The notes beneath the pieces were generated by a model that searched no databases, had not been told where the DNA came from, and saw nothing but the letters and a program-made list of their open reading frames with translations. From the NCBI GenBank assembly GCA_040905505.1, contig JBBDRL010000047.1:1-43845 (forward strand): DNA of 43,845 nucleotides. Reading direction: 5' to 3'. How positions within the stretch are numbered: the stretch's first letter is position 1; the number at the start of each line of letters is the position of its first letter. The stretch comes from WHSP01 sp040905505. Its GTDB lineage: Bacteria > Gemmatimonadota > Gemmatimonadetes > Longimicrobiales > Longimicrobiaceae. Shown here one piece after another: positions 1 through 12,521 of this stretch. The translations under genes and the position numbers were made by a program.

Positions 1-55
1 TTCCCTATTCCCTATTCCCTATTCCCTATTCCCTATTCCCTATTCCCTATTCCCT
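1..55. repeat. Heptanucleotide tandem repeat, unit TTCCCTA
   Basis: Nearly eight uninterrupted copies of the 7-bp unit TTCCCTA run from the first base, so the array may extend beyond the window. The plus-strand reading has no stop codon in any frame, while the minus-strand reading (TAGGGAA) has TAG in every frame. It lies about 150 bp before dnaE and shares its period, but not its sequence, with three other arrays in the window. Confidence 0.95.
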
Positions 56-96
56 GCCCCTCGTTCCTTCCCAAACCGCCCTCAGCGGGACATATT

Positions 97-120
97 AACC
101 GGGACCACACACCGGTTTTT
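97..120 (+). terminator. Short hairpin with T run before dnaE
   Basis: AACCGG and CCGGTT can pair across a nine-base loop and are followed by a run of T. The stem is only six pairs, so this is a weak candidate terminator for a gene left of the window. It could also be chance. Confidence 0.25.
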
Positions 121-203
121 CAAGCAGGGCCGCGCGCGATCCACCCAACCGCTGTCCACCGCCGTTCCGGGCCTCCCTGGAGGCGGGACCACGATCAGAA
201 AGC

Positions 204-3845
<3,642 letters not shown>

Positions 3846-3898
3846 CGGCTCCCGTGCGGCCGCTTCGCCAGCGGAGCCGGCTGCCCGATGCTGTCTGT

Positions 3899-3975
3899 CG
3901 TACGAACGTAGTCGAGGAACCTGCACCTTCGGCCCGGGGGAGAACTGCGGATCCCTCGACTTCGCTCGGGATGAC
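3899..3975. repeat. REP-like imperfect inverted repeat between dnaE and accA
   Basis: The arm at 3899-3925 and the arm at 3946-3975 are imperfect inverted copies sharing the core AGTCGAGG / CCTCGACT. The right arm (ATCCCTCGACTTCGCTCGGG) resembles an interspersed element I recall from intergenic regions of many high-GC genomes. It may fold as a transcript hairpin behind dnaE. No protein-coding signal is seen. Confidence 0.6.
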
Positions 3976-4058
3976 ACACCTCGCGAGGCCCCCGATGCGG
4001 AACCGACCATGGCGGTTCGGGGTCGTTCAGATCAGCGAAGACCAGAGATGAGGCTATA

Positions 4059-5024
4059 TTGGCAACCGTAGCACGATTGGATTTCGAACGGGACATTGCC
4101 GAGGTCGAGGAGCAGATCGAACGCCTCCAGAACCTCGCCGACGATCGACAGATCGACGTCAGCGCCGAGCTGCGCTCCCTCGAGGAGAAGCTCTATACGC
4201 TCAAGCGTGACGTCTACCGCAACCTCGCGCCTATCGAGCGCGTCATGGTCGCGCGCCACCCCAGCCGCCCCTATACGCTCGATTACCTGAAGCTCATCTT
4301 CACGGACTTCATCGAGCTCCACGGAGATCGCCTTTACCGTGACGACGGGTCGATCATCGGCGGCTGGGCCCGCTTGGATGGCGAATCGGTCATGCTGATC
4401 GGTCATCAGAAGGGGCGCGACATGAAGGAGAATCTGTTGCGCAACTTCGGGATGGCACACCCGGAGGGATATCGTAAGGCGTTGCGCCTGATGAAGCTGG
4501 CCGAAAAGTTCCAGCGGCCGATCATCACCCTCATCGACACGATGGGTGCCTACCCGGGCCTCGGCGCCGAGGAGAGGGGCCAGGCCGAAGCGATCGCGCG
4601 AAATCTGCGCGAGATGGCCGGCCTCCGCGTTCCGACCATCGCCGTCGTCATCGGCGAGGGCGGCTCGGGCGGCGCGCTGGCCCTCGGGGTCGCCGACCGC
4701 GTCCTGATGCTCGAGAATAGTGTCTATTCCGTCATCTCGCCTGAAGGGTGCGCGGCCATTCTCTGGAAGTCCGGCGCCGCCCGGGACAAGGCCGCCGCAG
4801 CTCTCAAGATCACCGCGCTCGATCTCGACCGGCTCGGCATCGCGGATCAGGTGATTCCGGAGCCCGCGGGCGGTGCGCATTCGGATTGGGAAACCATCGC
4901 CCAGGACCTCAGAACCGCACTCATAGATCATCTTCAGGACCTCCGCAGTTCACCCACCGAGGAGCTCGTTCAACGTCGCCTCGAGAAGTACCTCCAGATC
5001 GGCGAATGGCGTCAGCCTACGTGA
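4059..5024 (+). CDS. accA: Acetyl-CoA carboxylase carboxyltransferase subunit alpha
   Basis: Alpha half of the carboxyltransferase, which with AccD moves CO2 from biotin on AccB to acetyl-CoA to make malonyl-CoA for fatty acids. It has 321 residues, almost the E. coli length (319). An N-terminal helical region (5-60) precedes the crotonase-fold domain, with GAYPGLGAEERGQ at 163-175 and the glycine-rich GEGGSGGALAL at 199-209, the oxyanion and CoA region. The start is TTG, set by GAGG at 4050-4053 five bases upstream and by agreement with family N-termini. The AccD partner is not in this window. It is followed 74 bp later by the RicT gene on the same strand. Confidence 0.97.
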   Translation: MATVARLDFERDIAEVEEQIERLQNLADDRQIDVSAELRSLEEKLYTLKRDVYRNLAPIERVMVARHPSRPYTLDYLKLIFTDFIELHGDRLYRDDGSIIGGWARLDGESVMLIGHQKGRDMKENLLRNFGMAHPEGYRKALRLMKLAEKFQRPIITLIDTMGAYPGLGAEERGQAEAIARNLREMAGLRVPTIAVVIGEGGSGGALALGVADRVLMLENSVYSVISPEGCAAILWKSGAARDKAAAALKITALDLDRLGIADQVIPEPAGGAHSDWETIAQDLRTALIDHLQDLRSSPTEELVQRRLEKYLQIGEWRQPT

Positions 5025-5098
5025 GCATCCTCTTTTCTCCTCCAGCGACGCGGGCCGTCAAACGGCCGCGACGTGCGACATAGATGGGAGACGACACC

Positions 5099-6112
5099 AT
5101 GCTTCCACTGCCAGTCATACAGTCAGTCAGCAAGAGCAAATCGGAAACGCAGATCGTCGAGGTCACCTTCAAGGGAAACCGACGCGGTTACTACAGCACG
5201 GACGATGAGGAACTTCGCCCGGGCGATCATGTCATCGTAGAAGCGGAGCGGGGCGAGGACCTCGGCCGCGTCAAGACCGTGGGCGGGATCGCCGCCAAGA
5301 AATGCACCGGCTGCGCGTCCGACAACGAGAAGGACAGCGATGGAAACCCGACTCGGAGTGCCCACAGGCGCGCCGAACCCGGGGACGTGCAGAAGCTCAT
5401 GGTCCTCCGGGCCGACGAAGAGCGCGTGCGGCGCAAGGCGCGGGAGATGGTCGAGCAGCACAGCCTGCGCATGAAGGTTACCGAGGCCGAGTGGCAGTGG
5501 GACAAGAACAAGCTGACCCTCTACTTCACCGCCGAGCGGCGCGTCGATTTCCGCCAGCTCGTACGCGACCTCGCGCGCACCTTCCGAACGCGAATCGAGC
5601 TCCGGCAGATCGGCGTTCGCGACGAAGCGGCACTACTCGGCGGCGTCGGGCGATGCGGCCGCGAGCTCTGCTGTTCGACCTGGCTGCGCGAGATCAAGCC
5701 GGTATCACTACAGCTCGCGAAAGACCAGAATCTGTCCCTCAACCCCGCACAGATCTCCGGTACCTGCGGCCGCCTGATGTGCTGCCTCACCTACGAACAC
5801 GATTCCTACCTCGCCGCTCGCAAACGCTTCCCGCGCGAGGGCAAGACGGTTCGTACAAGCCACGGCCCCGAGAAGGTGATCGGTATCGATATCTGGCGTG
5901 ATCAGGTCACCCTCATGGACGAGTCGCGCCAGCGGAGAGTCGTCGAGCTCGATGCGCTGCGCGCCGAGATGTCCGCGCTGCAGGAAGCCGAGCTCTCGGG
6001 TGGACCGGGCGCGACCGGCGCGAAGGACGAACGGCGCCCCCGACGCGACAACGGCACGGGCACTGCCCGCGGCAATGGCGATTCCTCGCGGACGGGGGCG
6101 GAGTCCAGTTGA
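5099..6112 (+). CDS. ricT: RicT/YaaT-like PSP1 domain protein
   Basis: PSP1-family protein of about 337 residues. In Bacillus subtilis RicT (YaaT) joins RicA and RicF in an iron-sulfur complex that directs RNase Y and affects sporulation and competence; a similar role here is inference. The family signature is clear: RCGRELCC (C186, C191, C192) and CGRLMCC (C223, C228, C229), with KDQNLSLNP between. An extra CTGC pair (C69, C72) lies in a charged insert near 68-95. The C-terminus is low-complexity and charged. ATG at 5099 is preferred over ATG at 5084 because GGGAG (5086-5090) sits eight bases before it. The stop overlaps the TTG start of metG as TTGA, so the two are probably translated together. 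Confidence 0.9.
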   Translation: MLPLPVIQSVSKSKSETQIVEVTFKGNRRGYYSTDDEELRPGDHVIVEAERGEDLGRVKTVGGIAAKKCTGCASDNEKDSDGNPTRSAHRRAEPGDVQKLMVLRADEERVRRKAREMVEQHSLRMKVTEAEWQWDKNKLTLYFTAERRVDFRQLVRDLARTFRTRIELRQIGVRDEAALLGGVGRCGRELCCSTWLREIKPVSLQLAKDQNLSLNPAQISGTCGRLMCCLTYEHDSYLAARKRFPREGKTVRTSHGPEKVIGIDIWRDQVTLMDESRQRRVVELDALRAEMSALQEAELSGGPGATGAKDERRPRRDNGTGTARGNGDSSRTGAESS

Positions 6113-7620
6113 GCCAGAAGCCGTTCTACATCACGACGGCGATCGACTACGCCAACGGGCTTCCGCACCTGGGCCACGCGCTCGAGAAGATCGGGGCCGA
6201 CGTGATCGCCCGATATCAGCGACAGCTCGGCCGACCCGTCCGATTCCTCATGGGGATGGACGAGCACGGCCAGAAGGTCGCGCAGAGCGCCGCCGCCGCC
6301 GGTATCACTCCCCAGGAGTGGACGGACCGGATCGCCGAGAGCTTCTCCGACGCCTGGCGGACGCTGAACATTTCCAACGACGACTTCATTCGTACCACGG
6401 AGTCTCGTCATCGCGCGGCCGTCGAGGAGCTCATCCGCCGCATGAACGGGAGCGGTGATCTCTACCGGGCCAAGTACTCCGGGTTCTACTGCGTCGGCTG
6501 CGAGGGCTACAAGACGGAGGCGGACCTCGTCGATGGCCGGTGCCCCGAACATCCGAACCGGGAGATCGAATGGATGGAGGAGGAGGACTGGTTCTTCCGC
6601 CTCTCCCGCTATCAGGACGATCTGCTGCGGCTGATCGACGAGCACCCCCGGTTCGTCCAGCCGAAATCCCGCCGTAACGAAGTCCGGCGGATGATCGAGG
6701 ACATCAAGGACATCTCCGTCTCCCGGTCAGGCCTCGACTGGGGCATCCGTTGGCCCGACGACCCCGAGCACGCGGTCTACGTCTGGATCGACGCGCTGAC
6801 CAACTATCTCTCCGCCACCGGCTTCCCCGCTCCCGGCCACGAAGCCGTCTGGCCGGCAGACCTCCACGTGATCGGCAAGGACATCGTCCGCTTTCACTGC
6901 GTGTACTGGCCAGCCATGCTGATGTCCGCGGGTCTCGAGCTCCCGCACGGTGTCTGGGCGCATGGTTGGATGACGATGGGTGGCGGGAAGATCTCCAAGT
7001 CCTCGGGAGAGCCGATCGGCGTGGATGCCGCTGTCGACCGCTACGGCGTCGACGCCCTCCGCTATTTCGTCCTGCGCGAAGTTCCCTGGGACGGCGACGG
7101 GAATTTCACCTGGGAACGGTTCGACAACAGGTACACCGCCGAACTGGCCAACGATCTGGGCAACCTCGCCAACCGCACGCTTGCGATGGTTCACAGGTAC
7201 TGCGACGGAATCGTACCCCCCGGCCGACCCACCGAGCTCGACCGCACCGGCACCGATGTCCTCGCCGTCTATCGCGGCCGTATGGATGAATACCTGCTCC
7301 ACGAGGGAGCGGCCGCCGCGTTTCAGCTCGTCTCGGAGGCTAACGCTTTCGTCGAGGCGCGGGCGCCGTGGAAACTCGCGAAGGACCCCGAGCAGATCAC
7401 CGCGCTCCACGACACCCTCGCCTCACTCGTGCGTGGTCTGGCTCGAATCTCCGCCATGCTGCTCCCGTTCATGCCGGAGAAGATGGGAACTCTCTGGGAG
7501 GAGCTGGGAAGCGGAGAGGAGATCCCGCGACTCATGGGTCTGGACGCGATCGATCCGACTGGCTGGAAGGTTTCCAAGGGCGTGGTACTCTTCCCTCGGC
7601 CGGAACGGCCCGGAACATAG
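6109..7620 (+). CDS. metG: Methionine--tRNA ligase (short, Thermus-like)
   Basis: Class I synthetase that charges tRNA-Met, 503 residues, the short form without the C-terminal tRNA-binding domain. The HIGH motif is HLGH (20-23) and the KMSKS motif is KISKS (294-298). The connective domain has one zinc knuckle with ligands C128, C131, C145 and H148, the Cys3His pattern of Thermus MetRS rather than the four-Cys knuckle. An anticodon-binding helical domain fills the C-terminus. The TTG start overlaps the RicT stop by four bases. No clear terminator follows; 379 bp without a gene separate it from the M23 gene. Confidence 0.96.
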   Translation: MSQKPFYITTAIDYANGLPHLGHALEKIGADVIARYQRQLGRPVRFLMGMDEHGQKVAQSAAAAGITPQEWTDRIAESFSDAWRTLNISNDDFIRTTESRHRAAVEELIRRMNGSGDLYRAKYSGFYCVGCEGYKTEADLVDGRCPEHPNREIEWMEEEDWFFRLSRYQDDLLRLIDEHPRFVQPKSRRNEVRRMIEDIKDISVSRSGLDWGIRWPDDPEHAVYVWIDALTNYLSATGFPAPGHEAVWPADLHVIGKDIVRFHCVYWPAMLMSAGLELPHGVWAHGWMTMGGGKISKSSGEPIGVDAAVDRYGVDALRYFVLREVPWDGDGNFTWERFDNRYTAELANDLGNLANRTLAMVHRYCDGIVPPGRPTELDRTGTDVLAVYRGRMDEYLLHEGAAAAFQLVSEANAFVEARAPWKLAKDPEQITALHDTLASLVRGLARISAMLLPFMPEKMGTLWEELGSGEEIPRLMGLDAIDPTGWKVSKGVVLFPRPERPGT

Positions 7621-7999
7621 TGCTCGGAAGACAGGAAAAAAATTCCCCCTGCGGTGACCGCAGCCTCGTGCGGCACCACCCGAATCCGGTCGAACATGCC
7701 GACGATCAAGACCCTTCACCGCATACGCTTAGGAACTTACCGACCGCTCCTTCCGAGCCGTTAGGCGCCGAGCGGCACGCCCGTTGCCTTTCCGACCGCT
7801 CCAAACACGCTAAACTTTGGCGGTGCCGGTGCCGAACCTGACAGTACGGGGAAGATATCCCTGACGTCACGCGAGTTCGTATGTGGCTAGTTGCTTGACA
7901 CTTTCGCAGCGGCGGTATTAACATGCCACCCCCGCGCTGAGGTCTCGCGGCCGCATAGATTCGCTCATATCCGAAAAATCTCCCGTCAGCGATCCCCGT
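7621..7999. other. Gene-free stretch with the M23 promoter
   Basis: I see no coding sequence here. A short perfect palindrome (CTGCGGTGACCGCAG, about 7649-7663) follows metG, and CGACCGCTCC occurs twice near 7740-7800. The right end carries the promoter candidate at 7895-7924. Confidence 0.5.
7895..7924 (+). promoter_or_regulatory. Sigma-70-like promoter of the M23 gene
   Basis: A perfect TTGACA (7895-7900) is followed after 18 bp by TAACAT (7919-7924), about 75 bp before the ATG of the peptidase gene. The -35 is strong and the -10 is only fair (four of six). Confidence 0.45.
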
Positions 8000-8935
8000 A
8001 TGGCAAGATCGAAATGGACTGTTATGCTCATCCCGCACGACAACGAGCGGGTGAGGTCGATACAGCTATCGAGCTCGGGTGTGCGTGGCGTCCTCTCCGC
8101 CGTGCTTCTCCTGTTCCTTCTGTGTAGCGTCTTCACAGCGGGATTTTTTCTCAAGCAGGGCCAGGAGCTTCGGGCGGAGCAACTCGAACGTGAGAACGAG
8201 TTGCTGGCCGCGGAAGTGACAGGTATGCGGATGGAGATGGAATCGCTCGCGGCATCGATCGGCGAGCTGGCGCAGAAGGATGAGCAGTACCGAACCATCG
8301 CCGGTCTGCCGGCGATCGATGAGGATGTGCAGCGCGTCGGCATTGGCGGCCCCGGCACGGAGACGATCGAATCGAACGCGCTCTACGACGAGAACCCACA
8401 GCTCGGCGAACAGATCTTCGCGGCATCCTACGACCTGGAGACGCTGATCCGCCGGGCGACACTGATGCAGACGAGCATGGACGAGGCGCTCACGACGCTC
8501 CGGGACAATACGGAGCGCCTCGAAGCCACCCCGTCGATCTCACCCTCGAGCGGGCATCTTTCCAGTCTCTTCTCGCGAAGTCGACGTCACCCGGTGCTCC
8601 GCATCACCCGGCCCCATGAGGGGATCGACATCGCAGCGCCGGTTGGCGAGCCGATTCTGGCGCCGGCGAAGGGCGAGGTCATCTACGCCGGCACCAAGCC
8701 GGGCGGATACGGCCTTACGGTGGAAATCGATCATGGCTACGGGTACGTCACGCGCTTTGCCCACGCCTCGCGGCTCAATGTGCGCCGTGGTGAGACGGTC
8801 GGGCGCGGGCAGACGATCGCCGAGGTCGGAGCGACAGGGCTGGTCACCGGACCTCATCTGCATTACGAGGTGGAGCTGCATGGCGAAGCGGTCGATCCGC
8901 TGAACTTCATCATCACGGATGCACTGCCGGACTAG
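8000..8935 (+). CDS. M23 family (LytM-type) peptidase, membrane anchored
   Basis: Probable cell-wall endopeptidase or divisome regulator, 311 residues. A short cytoplasmic start (MARSKWTVMLIPHDNERVRS) leads to one transmembrane helix at about 28-52, then a coiled coil (about 54-95), then a C-terminal LytM domain. The zinc ligands are intact: H206 and D210 in HEGID, and the HxH pair H286 and H288 in GPHLHYE, so it is probably active, unlike EnvC-type proteins that lack them. It has its own promoter and a terminator-like hairpin, so it looks monocistronic. The coiled coil plus LytM layout recalls NlpD/EnvC-type activators, but the complete active site favours a true peptidase. Confidence 0.92.
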   Translation: MARSKWTVMLIPHDNERVRSIQLSSSGVRGVLSAVLLLFLLCSVFTAGFFLKQGQELRAEQLERENELLAAEVTGMRMEMESLAASIGELAQKDEQYRTIAGLPAIDEDVQRVGIGGPGTETIESNALYDENPQLGEQIFAASYDLETLIRRATLMQTSMDEALTTLRDNTERLEATPSISPSSGHLSSLFSRSRRHPVLRITRPHEGIDIAAPVGEPILAPAKGEVIYAGTKPGGYGLTVEIDHGYGYVTRFAHASRLNVRRGETVGRGQTIAEVGATGLVTGPHLHYEVELHGEAVDPLNFIITDALPD

Positions 8936-8976
8936 ACGATCGGCAGGACGCTGAGCTCGGTTCACAATAAAGGAAT

Positions 8977-9010
8977 GGGGGGCGCGGCAGAACGCGCTCC
9001 CCTTCCCTTT
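8977..9010 (+). terminator. Terminator-like hairpin after the M23 gene
   Basis: GGGGGGCGCG (8977-8986) pairs with CGCGCTCCCC (8993-9002), with one G-T pair and a six-base loop, followed by a pyrimidine-rich TTCCCTTT. The U tract is imperfect. Confidence 0.5.
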
Positions 9011-9108
9011 GTCCCCACTACACGCTCCGGAACCACCGGTCTGGCCCAACGGTACGTAATTTTCGATCGTCGTCCTGATAGCCCGGCACCGGAGCCCCGA
9101 CCGCAGTA

Positions 9109-10323
9109 ATGCTTTTCTTTGCGCTCTTGATCGCCCACCTGGGGATTGCGGACTCGATCCCCGCCGCGACGCGTGCCGCTACCGCGTCCACGGCGGACGG
9201 TGCAGCGATCATAGTTCACCGGCAGCCGGCTCTGCCAGTTGTCTCCCTGCGTCTATCGATCGTCGCCAGCGATCCTCCCGGGTATGCTGGGGTGGGGCAT
9301 CTGATCCAGCACCTTCTCTATCCAGGCCTGAGCGACCGCGTCGACCGGATTGGTGGTCGGCTTCAGATGCAGCGTACGGCCGATGCGATCGCGTACACGG
9401 TCACCGGCCCGGCCTCGGAGCTACCCTACCTCGCCGAGCTTCTGATCTCGACCCTGGACCCGCCGGCGGCGTCCGACGATGCCATCCTCCGAGCGGAACG
9501 CCAGTTGAGGGAGGAACGGCTCGCCGAATGGGAAACTGCGCCTGCGCATGTCCGCTCGACACTTCGGGCGCAGCTGTTCCCCGCCGATCTGTCCGCCGCG
9601 GGAACCGACCGCTCTGCAACCCGCTTTTCCGGCTCGTCCCTCCCGCGGATCTGGGCCGAGCTCTACCGGCCCACGCGGGTCGCGGTGGTAGCTGTCGGTG
9701 ATGTGTACCTGGGCGACGTGCAGAGGGCGTTCGCCGAGCTCCCGGATCCGGCCCCGGCCGGCATGCGGGAGATCGTGCGCGACAGCGTGGTCCTCGGCTC
9801 GCTGGCCCCGGCTCAGGCGACACGGGCGTGGATCGGGCGAGGGTACCCCGCTCTGGATCTCGACCCCGCGGCGGTAAGTGTCACCGCCCGGCTCCTTGGC
9901 CAGCTGATCCGGCGCCGAATCCCCAGCGCTCAGGTCGACGCGGAACACTGGTGGACGCACCACGGACAGGCCGTTGCCCTGATCCTGGCGGTTCCGGAGC
10001 GGGATCTCGAGGGTGCCCGCCTCGTGCTGGATTCCGCCGTCGGATCGTTGGAGGAGACCGTAACCTTTCTCGATGTCGTCGGCGCGGCCGCGGCGATTCG
10101 GCGCGAGATGCTGATGTTCGCGCGCACACCGGACCGCATGGCGGAGGTGATCGGCGAGTTTCACGACCGGGAGGGCGATCCGAATGCGGCCGAGCGATTT
10201 CACGCAGATCTCGAATCCCTCGATGATCGCGATGTACGAAGTGTGCTCCAGCGGCTGGCGCGGTGGGATTCGGCGCGTGAATTCATCGCCCCGCAGGAGC
10301 TTCAGCCCCGCATCCGCCCATGA
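9109..10323 (+). CDS. M16 peptidase-like protein with altered zinc motif
   Basis: Protein of the M16 (insulinase/pitrilysin) fold, 404 residues, one M16 module pair. A hydrophobic N-terminus (about 1-20) suggests export. The expected HxxEH motif is present as HLIQH (H64, Q67, H68): both zinc histidines remain but the catalytic glutamate is glutamine, so proteolysis is unlikely. In mitochondrial processing peptidase and in bacterial M16 pairs one subunit is often inactive and serves substrate binding. The stop overlaps the next ATG as ATGA, and that partner is also M16-like, so a heterodimer is plausible. The start lacks a good ribosome site (GGAG is 14 bases away), so the true start may differ slightly. 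Confidence 0.82.
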   Translation: MLFFALLIAHLGIADSIPAATRAATASTADGAAIIVHRQPALPVVSLRLSIVASDPPGYAGVGHLIQHLLYPGLSDRVDRIGGRLQMQRTADAIAYTVTGPASELPYLAELLISTLDPPAASDDAILRAERQLREERLAEWETAPAHVRSTLRAQLFPADLSAAGTDRSATRFSGSSLPRIWAELYRPTRVAVVAVGDVYLGDVQRAFAELPDPAPAGMREIVRDSVVLGSLAPAQATRAWIGRGYPALDLDPAAVSVTARLLGQLIRRRIPSAQVDAEHWWTHHGQAVALILAVPERDLEGARLVLDSAVGSLEETVTFLDVVGAAAAIRREMLMFARTPDRMAEVIGEFHDREGDPNAAERFHADLESLDDRDVRSVLQRLARWDSAREFIAPQELQPRIRP

Positions 10324-11507
10324 AGCGGGGAATTTGGCTCGGGGTTCTACTCTGTGTGCTGGGGGCTACCACGGCGAGGGGTCAGACCCGTATTGAGGTG
10401 CTGACCGAGCCGGGCACGCCTGTGGTAGCAACGGAGTTCCTCCTCACGGTAGGGCCTGCCGACGAGCCGAACAGCAAGGGGGGCGTCGCCTATCTCGGGG
10501 CGCGAGCCGTCATCGCGCAGCTACAGCCCGTCCTCGATTCGCTTGGCGCGCGCGTCGCGATCACCCCGCAGAAGGACGCGCTCTCGTTTTCGATCGTGTC
10601 GGCTCCCGAGGTGTGGGAGGAGGCGACGGAGGAAGTCGTCCGGGGATTGTTTCGAGAGTCGGCGGACAGCGTGATCATGGAGCGGGAGCGACGATCAATC
10701 CTCGCGGAGCTGCGCGGCCGTACGTCGAACCCCGCCGACGCGGCGGTGCGGGAGATGGACAATGCGTTCTTCGGTGCCGATCACCCCTGGGGGCGGCCCA
10801 TTATAGGCACCGCCGGATCCATCGCGACGTTGACCTACAGTGACATTGATGAGTTCCTCCGCGCCCACTTCACCCCGGATCGGGCGCTCGCGGTGGTCGT
10901 CGGGCCGGTGGACGCGCCGGACGCCCGTCAGCACCTGCGGCCGCTCCTGGGATCGACGTTCCCTCCGCCCGTCGAGGTGATCCCGTATCGGTCCGCCGGG
11001 CTCCCGATCCACCGCGACTACAACTCGATCACGACCTGGCTGACCGCCAGCTTCCGGTTCCCGGAAACGGCTGACGAGGAGGCGGTTCGATTCATTGCCT
11101 ATCTCGCTGCGGAGGAGATCTCCTTTTCGCTCCGGCAGCGTTCAGTGTACAACGTCTCGAGCGAGGTGGTGCCGCGGGTGGGCAGTGGCGAGATTCGACT
11201 TCAGGTGGTCGTCCCGCCAGAAGAGGCGGAGGCGTGGTCGGATCGGGTGGAGGGCATGGTCGAAACGCTGATCGACGGCTCGATGCCGCCGGACGTGTTT
11301 GCCGGGCACCGCCGCCGCTTCTACGGTCAGCGCCTGGCGTCTCTGCTGGCGCCGGAAGACCGAGCCCACGCCGCCGTACGACAGCTGTTCGTCCGGGGAC
11401 GGCTGGGCTCACTGGTCCCGGATCCGCTGGAGCTGACCGAAGACAGCATACGGGAAGCGGCGCGAAGTCTCGAGACGCCCGCCATTGTCCTGCTCGGCCC
11501 GATCTGA
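10320..11507 (+). CDS. M16 peptidase-like protein lacking the catalytic motif
   Basis: Second M16-fold protein of the pair, 395 residues, with a signal peptide (MKRGIWLGVLLCVLGATTARGQ) that predicts a periplasmic location. Where active M16 proteins have HxxEH, this one reads GGVAYLGARAV, without histidine or glutamate. The region near 145-175 (NAFFGADHPWGRPIIGT) matches the substrate-side segment typical of the family. It starts inside the stop codon of the previous gene (ATGA). Because the partner has HLIQH, this pair has no recognisable active site. A role as a binding or scaffold complex is inference. Confidence 0.82.
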   Translation: MKRGIWLGVLLCVLGATTARGQTRIEVLTEPGTPVVATEFLLTVGPADEPNSKGGVAYLGARAVIAQLQPVLDSLGARVAITPQKDALSFSIVSAPEVWEEATEEVVRGLFRESADSVIMERERRSILAELRGRTSNPADAAVREMDNAFFGADHPWGRPIIGTAGSIATLTYSDIDEFLRAHFTPDRALAVVVGPVDAPDARQHLRPLLGSTFPPPVEVIPYRSAGLPIHRDYNSITTWLTASFRFPETADEEAVRFIAYLAAEEISFSLRQRSVYNVSSEVVPRVGSGEIRLQVVVPPEEAEAWSDRVEGMVETLIDGSMPPDVFAGHRRRFYGQRLASLLAPEDRAHAAVRQLFVRGRLGSLVPDPLELTEDSIREAARSLETPAIVLLGPI

Positions 11508-11530
11508 ACGCCAACCTACAAGGAGCCTCG

Positions 11531-11779
11531 ATGGCCTGGATCGTCCTGTATTACATTCTGGAAGCGCTGAAGTGGCTGATCATCATCCGCGCGGTCATGT
11601 CGTGGTTCGTATCCCCTGCTTCCGGAAACCCGCTCGTGGATATGATCCGCCGCGTCACCGATCCGATTCTCCGTCCCCTCTCGGGTATGGTGCCGATGAT
11701 GGGCGGCGTGGACCTCTCCCCTGTCGTGGCCTTCTTCGCCATCGTCCTCCTGCAACAGCTCGTGATCTCGATGGCCTGA
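11531..11779 (+). CDS. YggT family membrane protein
   Basis: Small integral membrane protein, 82 residues, with two hydrophobic helices (about 3-25 and 60-81) around the family segment SPASGNPLVDMIRRVTDPIL. YggT proteins are linked to osmotic stress tolerance and, in other bacteria and plastids, to cell division or cytochrome assembly; the precise job is unknown. ATG 11531 is chosen because AGGAG sits five bases upstream and the protein begins with the family MAW start. It lies 23 bp after the M16 pair on the same strand and could share its transcript. The convergent lemA ends 34 bp away. Confidence 0.9.
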   Translation: MAWIVLYYILEALKWLIIIRAVMSWFVSPASGNPLVDMIRRVTDPILRPLSGMVPMMGGVDLSPVVAFFAIVLLQQLVISMA

Positions 11780-11813
11780 TCGCACCCGACGGTGGCGGCC
11801 GGATTGGCTGCGC

Positions 11814-12407
11814 TCAGTTGCCGGTACCGAAGTCGACAGTCGGTGTCTGATCGGCTCCGGGTGGCGCCTCGAAGGGTTCCTTCCCCTCCGCGCCGACCAT
11901 GCGGGCCGTCAGCGCCTGCGGGAACTGCCGGATGTAGGTATTGTAGGCCTGGACCGCTTCGTTGTAGTCGCGCCGTGCCACCGAAATCCGATTCTCACTC
12001 TCCGCGAGCTGGTCCTGGAGGCCTAAAAAGCCCTGTGTCGCCCCTAGCTGCGGATAGGCTTCGACGGCGATGTTGAGGTAGGTCCCGATCTGCCGGGTCA
12101 CCTGCGCGTCGGCCGCGGACATGCCCTCGACGTCCCCCTCCTCCACCGCCTCGGAAAGCTGAGCTCGCGCCTGCTCGAGGCCTGCGCGTGCCTGTGCGAC
12201 CTCCGTGAAGGTGCCGCGCTCGAAGTCGGCGGCGCCCTGGACGGTCGCCACGACGTTCGGGATGAGATTGTTTCGATTCACCAGCTCCACCTGAACGTTC
12301 GAGCGCAGTGCCTCGACGCGTTCGTCGAGGGCCTGAATCTGATTGTAACCGCAGCCCGAGGCGAGCACGGGCAGTAGCAGAAGTAGGGCGAGCGATCTGA
12401 AGCGCAT
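11814..12407 (-). CDS. lemA: LemA family lipoprotein
   Basis: LemA-fold protein of 197 residues. The N-terminus is a lipoprotein signal peptide with lipobox LASGC (about 15-19), so it should be anchored to a membrane by lipidated Cys. The body is helical and has the LemA signatures LVNRNNLIPNVVATV and RRDYNEAVQAYNTYIRQFP. The molecular function of LemA is poorly known. ATG at 12407 is preferred over one five codons earlier because GGAGGAG lies just before it. It appears to be a single gene facing yggT tail to tail. Confidence 0.93.
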   Translation of the reverse strand: MRFRSLALLLLLPVLASGCGYNQIQALDERVEALRSNVQVELVNRNNLIPNVVATVQGAADFERGTFTEVAQARAGLEQARAQLSEAVEEGDVEGMSAADAQVTRQIGTYLNIAVEAYPQLGATQGFLGLQDQLAESENRISVARRDYNEAVQAYNTYIRQFPQALTARMVGAEGKEPFEAPPGADQTPTVDFGTGN

Positions 12408-12521
12408 AGATGTCTCCTCCACGGGTAAGCGTCACTCCTAAAGATGGAACGGAGCGCGCCGGTTCGCCATGCCTGAGTTCGGTGTCGAGCGGGGTGGCCG
12501 GTCTGACCCTTCCTCGGCGAG

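Noticed and set aside
1..55. Telomere-like repeat, possible eukaryotic contamination
   Set aside because: The unit is 7 bp (TTCCCTA), not TTAGGG, and a normal bacterial dnaE follows within 150 bp.
7640..7665. Minus-strand terminator (hairpin plus T run) after metG
   Set aside because: The T run lies on the minus strand and no minus-strand gene lies near; on the plus strand there is no U tract.
11234..11530. Longer start for the yggT gene
   Set aside because: The extra N-terminus overlaps the M16 gene in another frame and lacks family residues; ATG 11531 has AGGAG.
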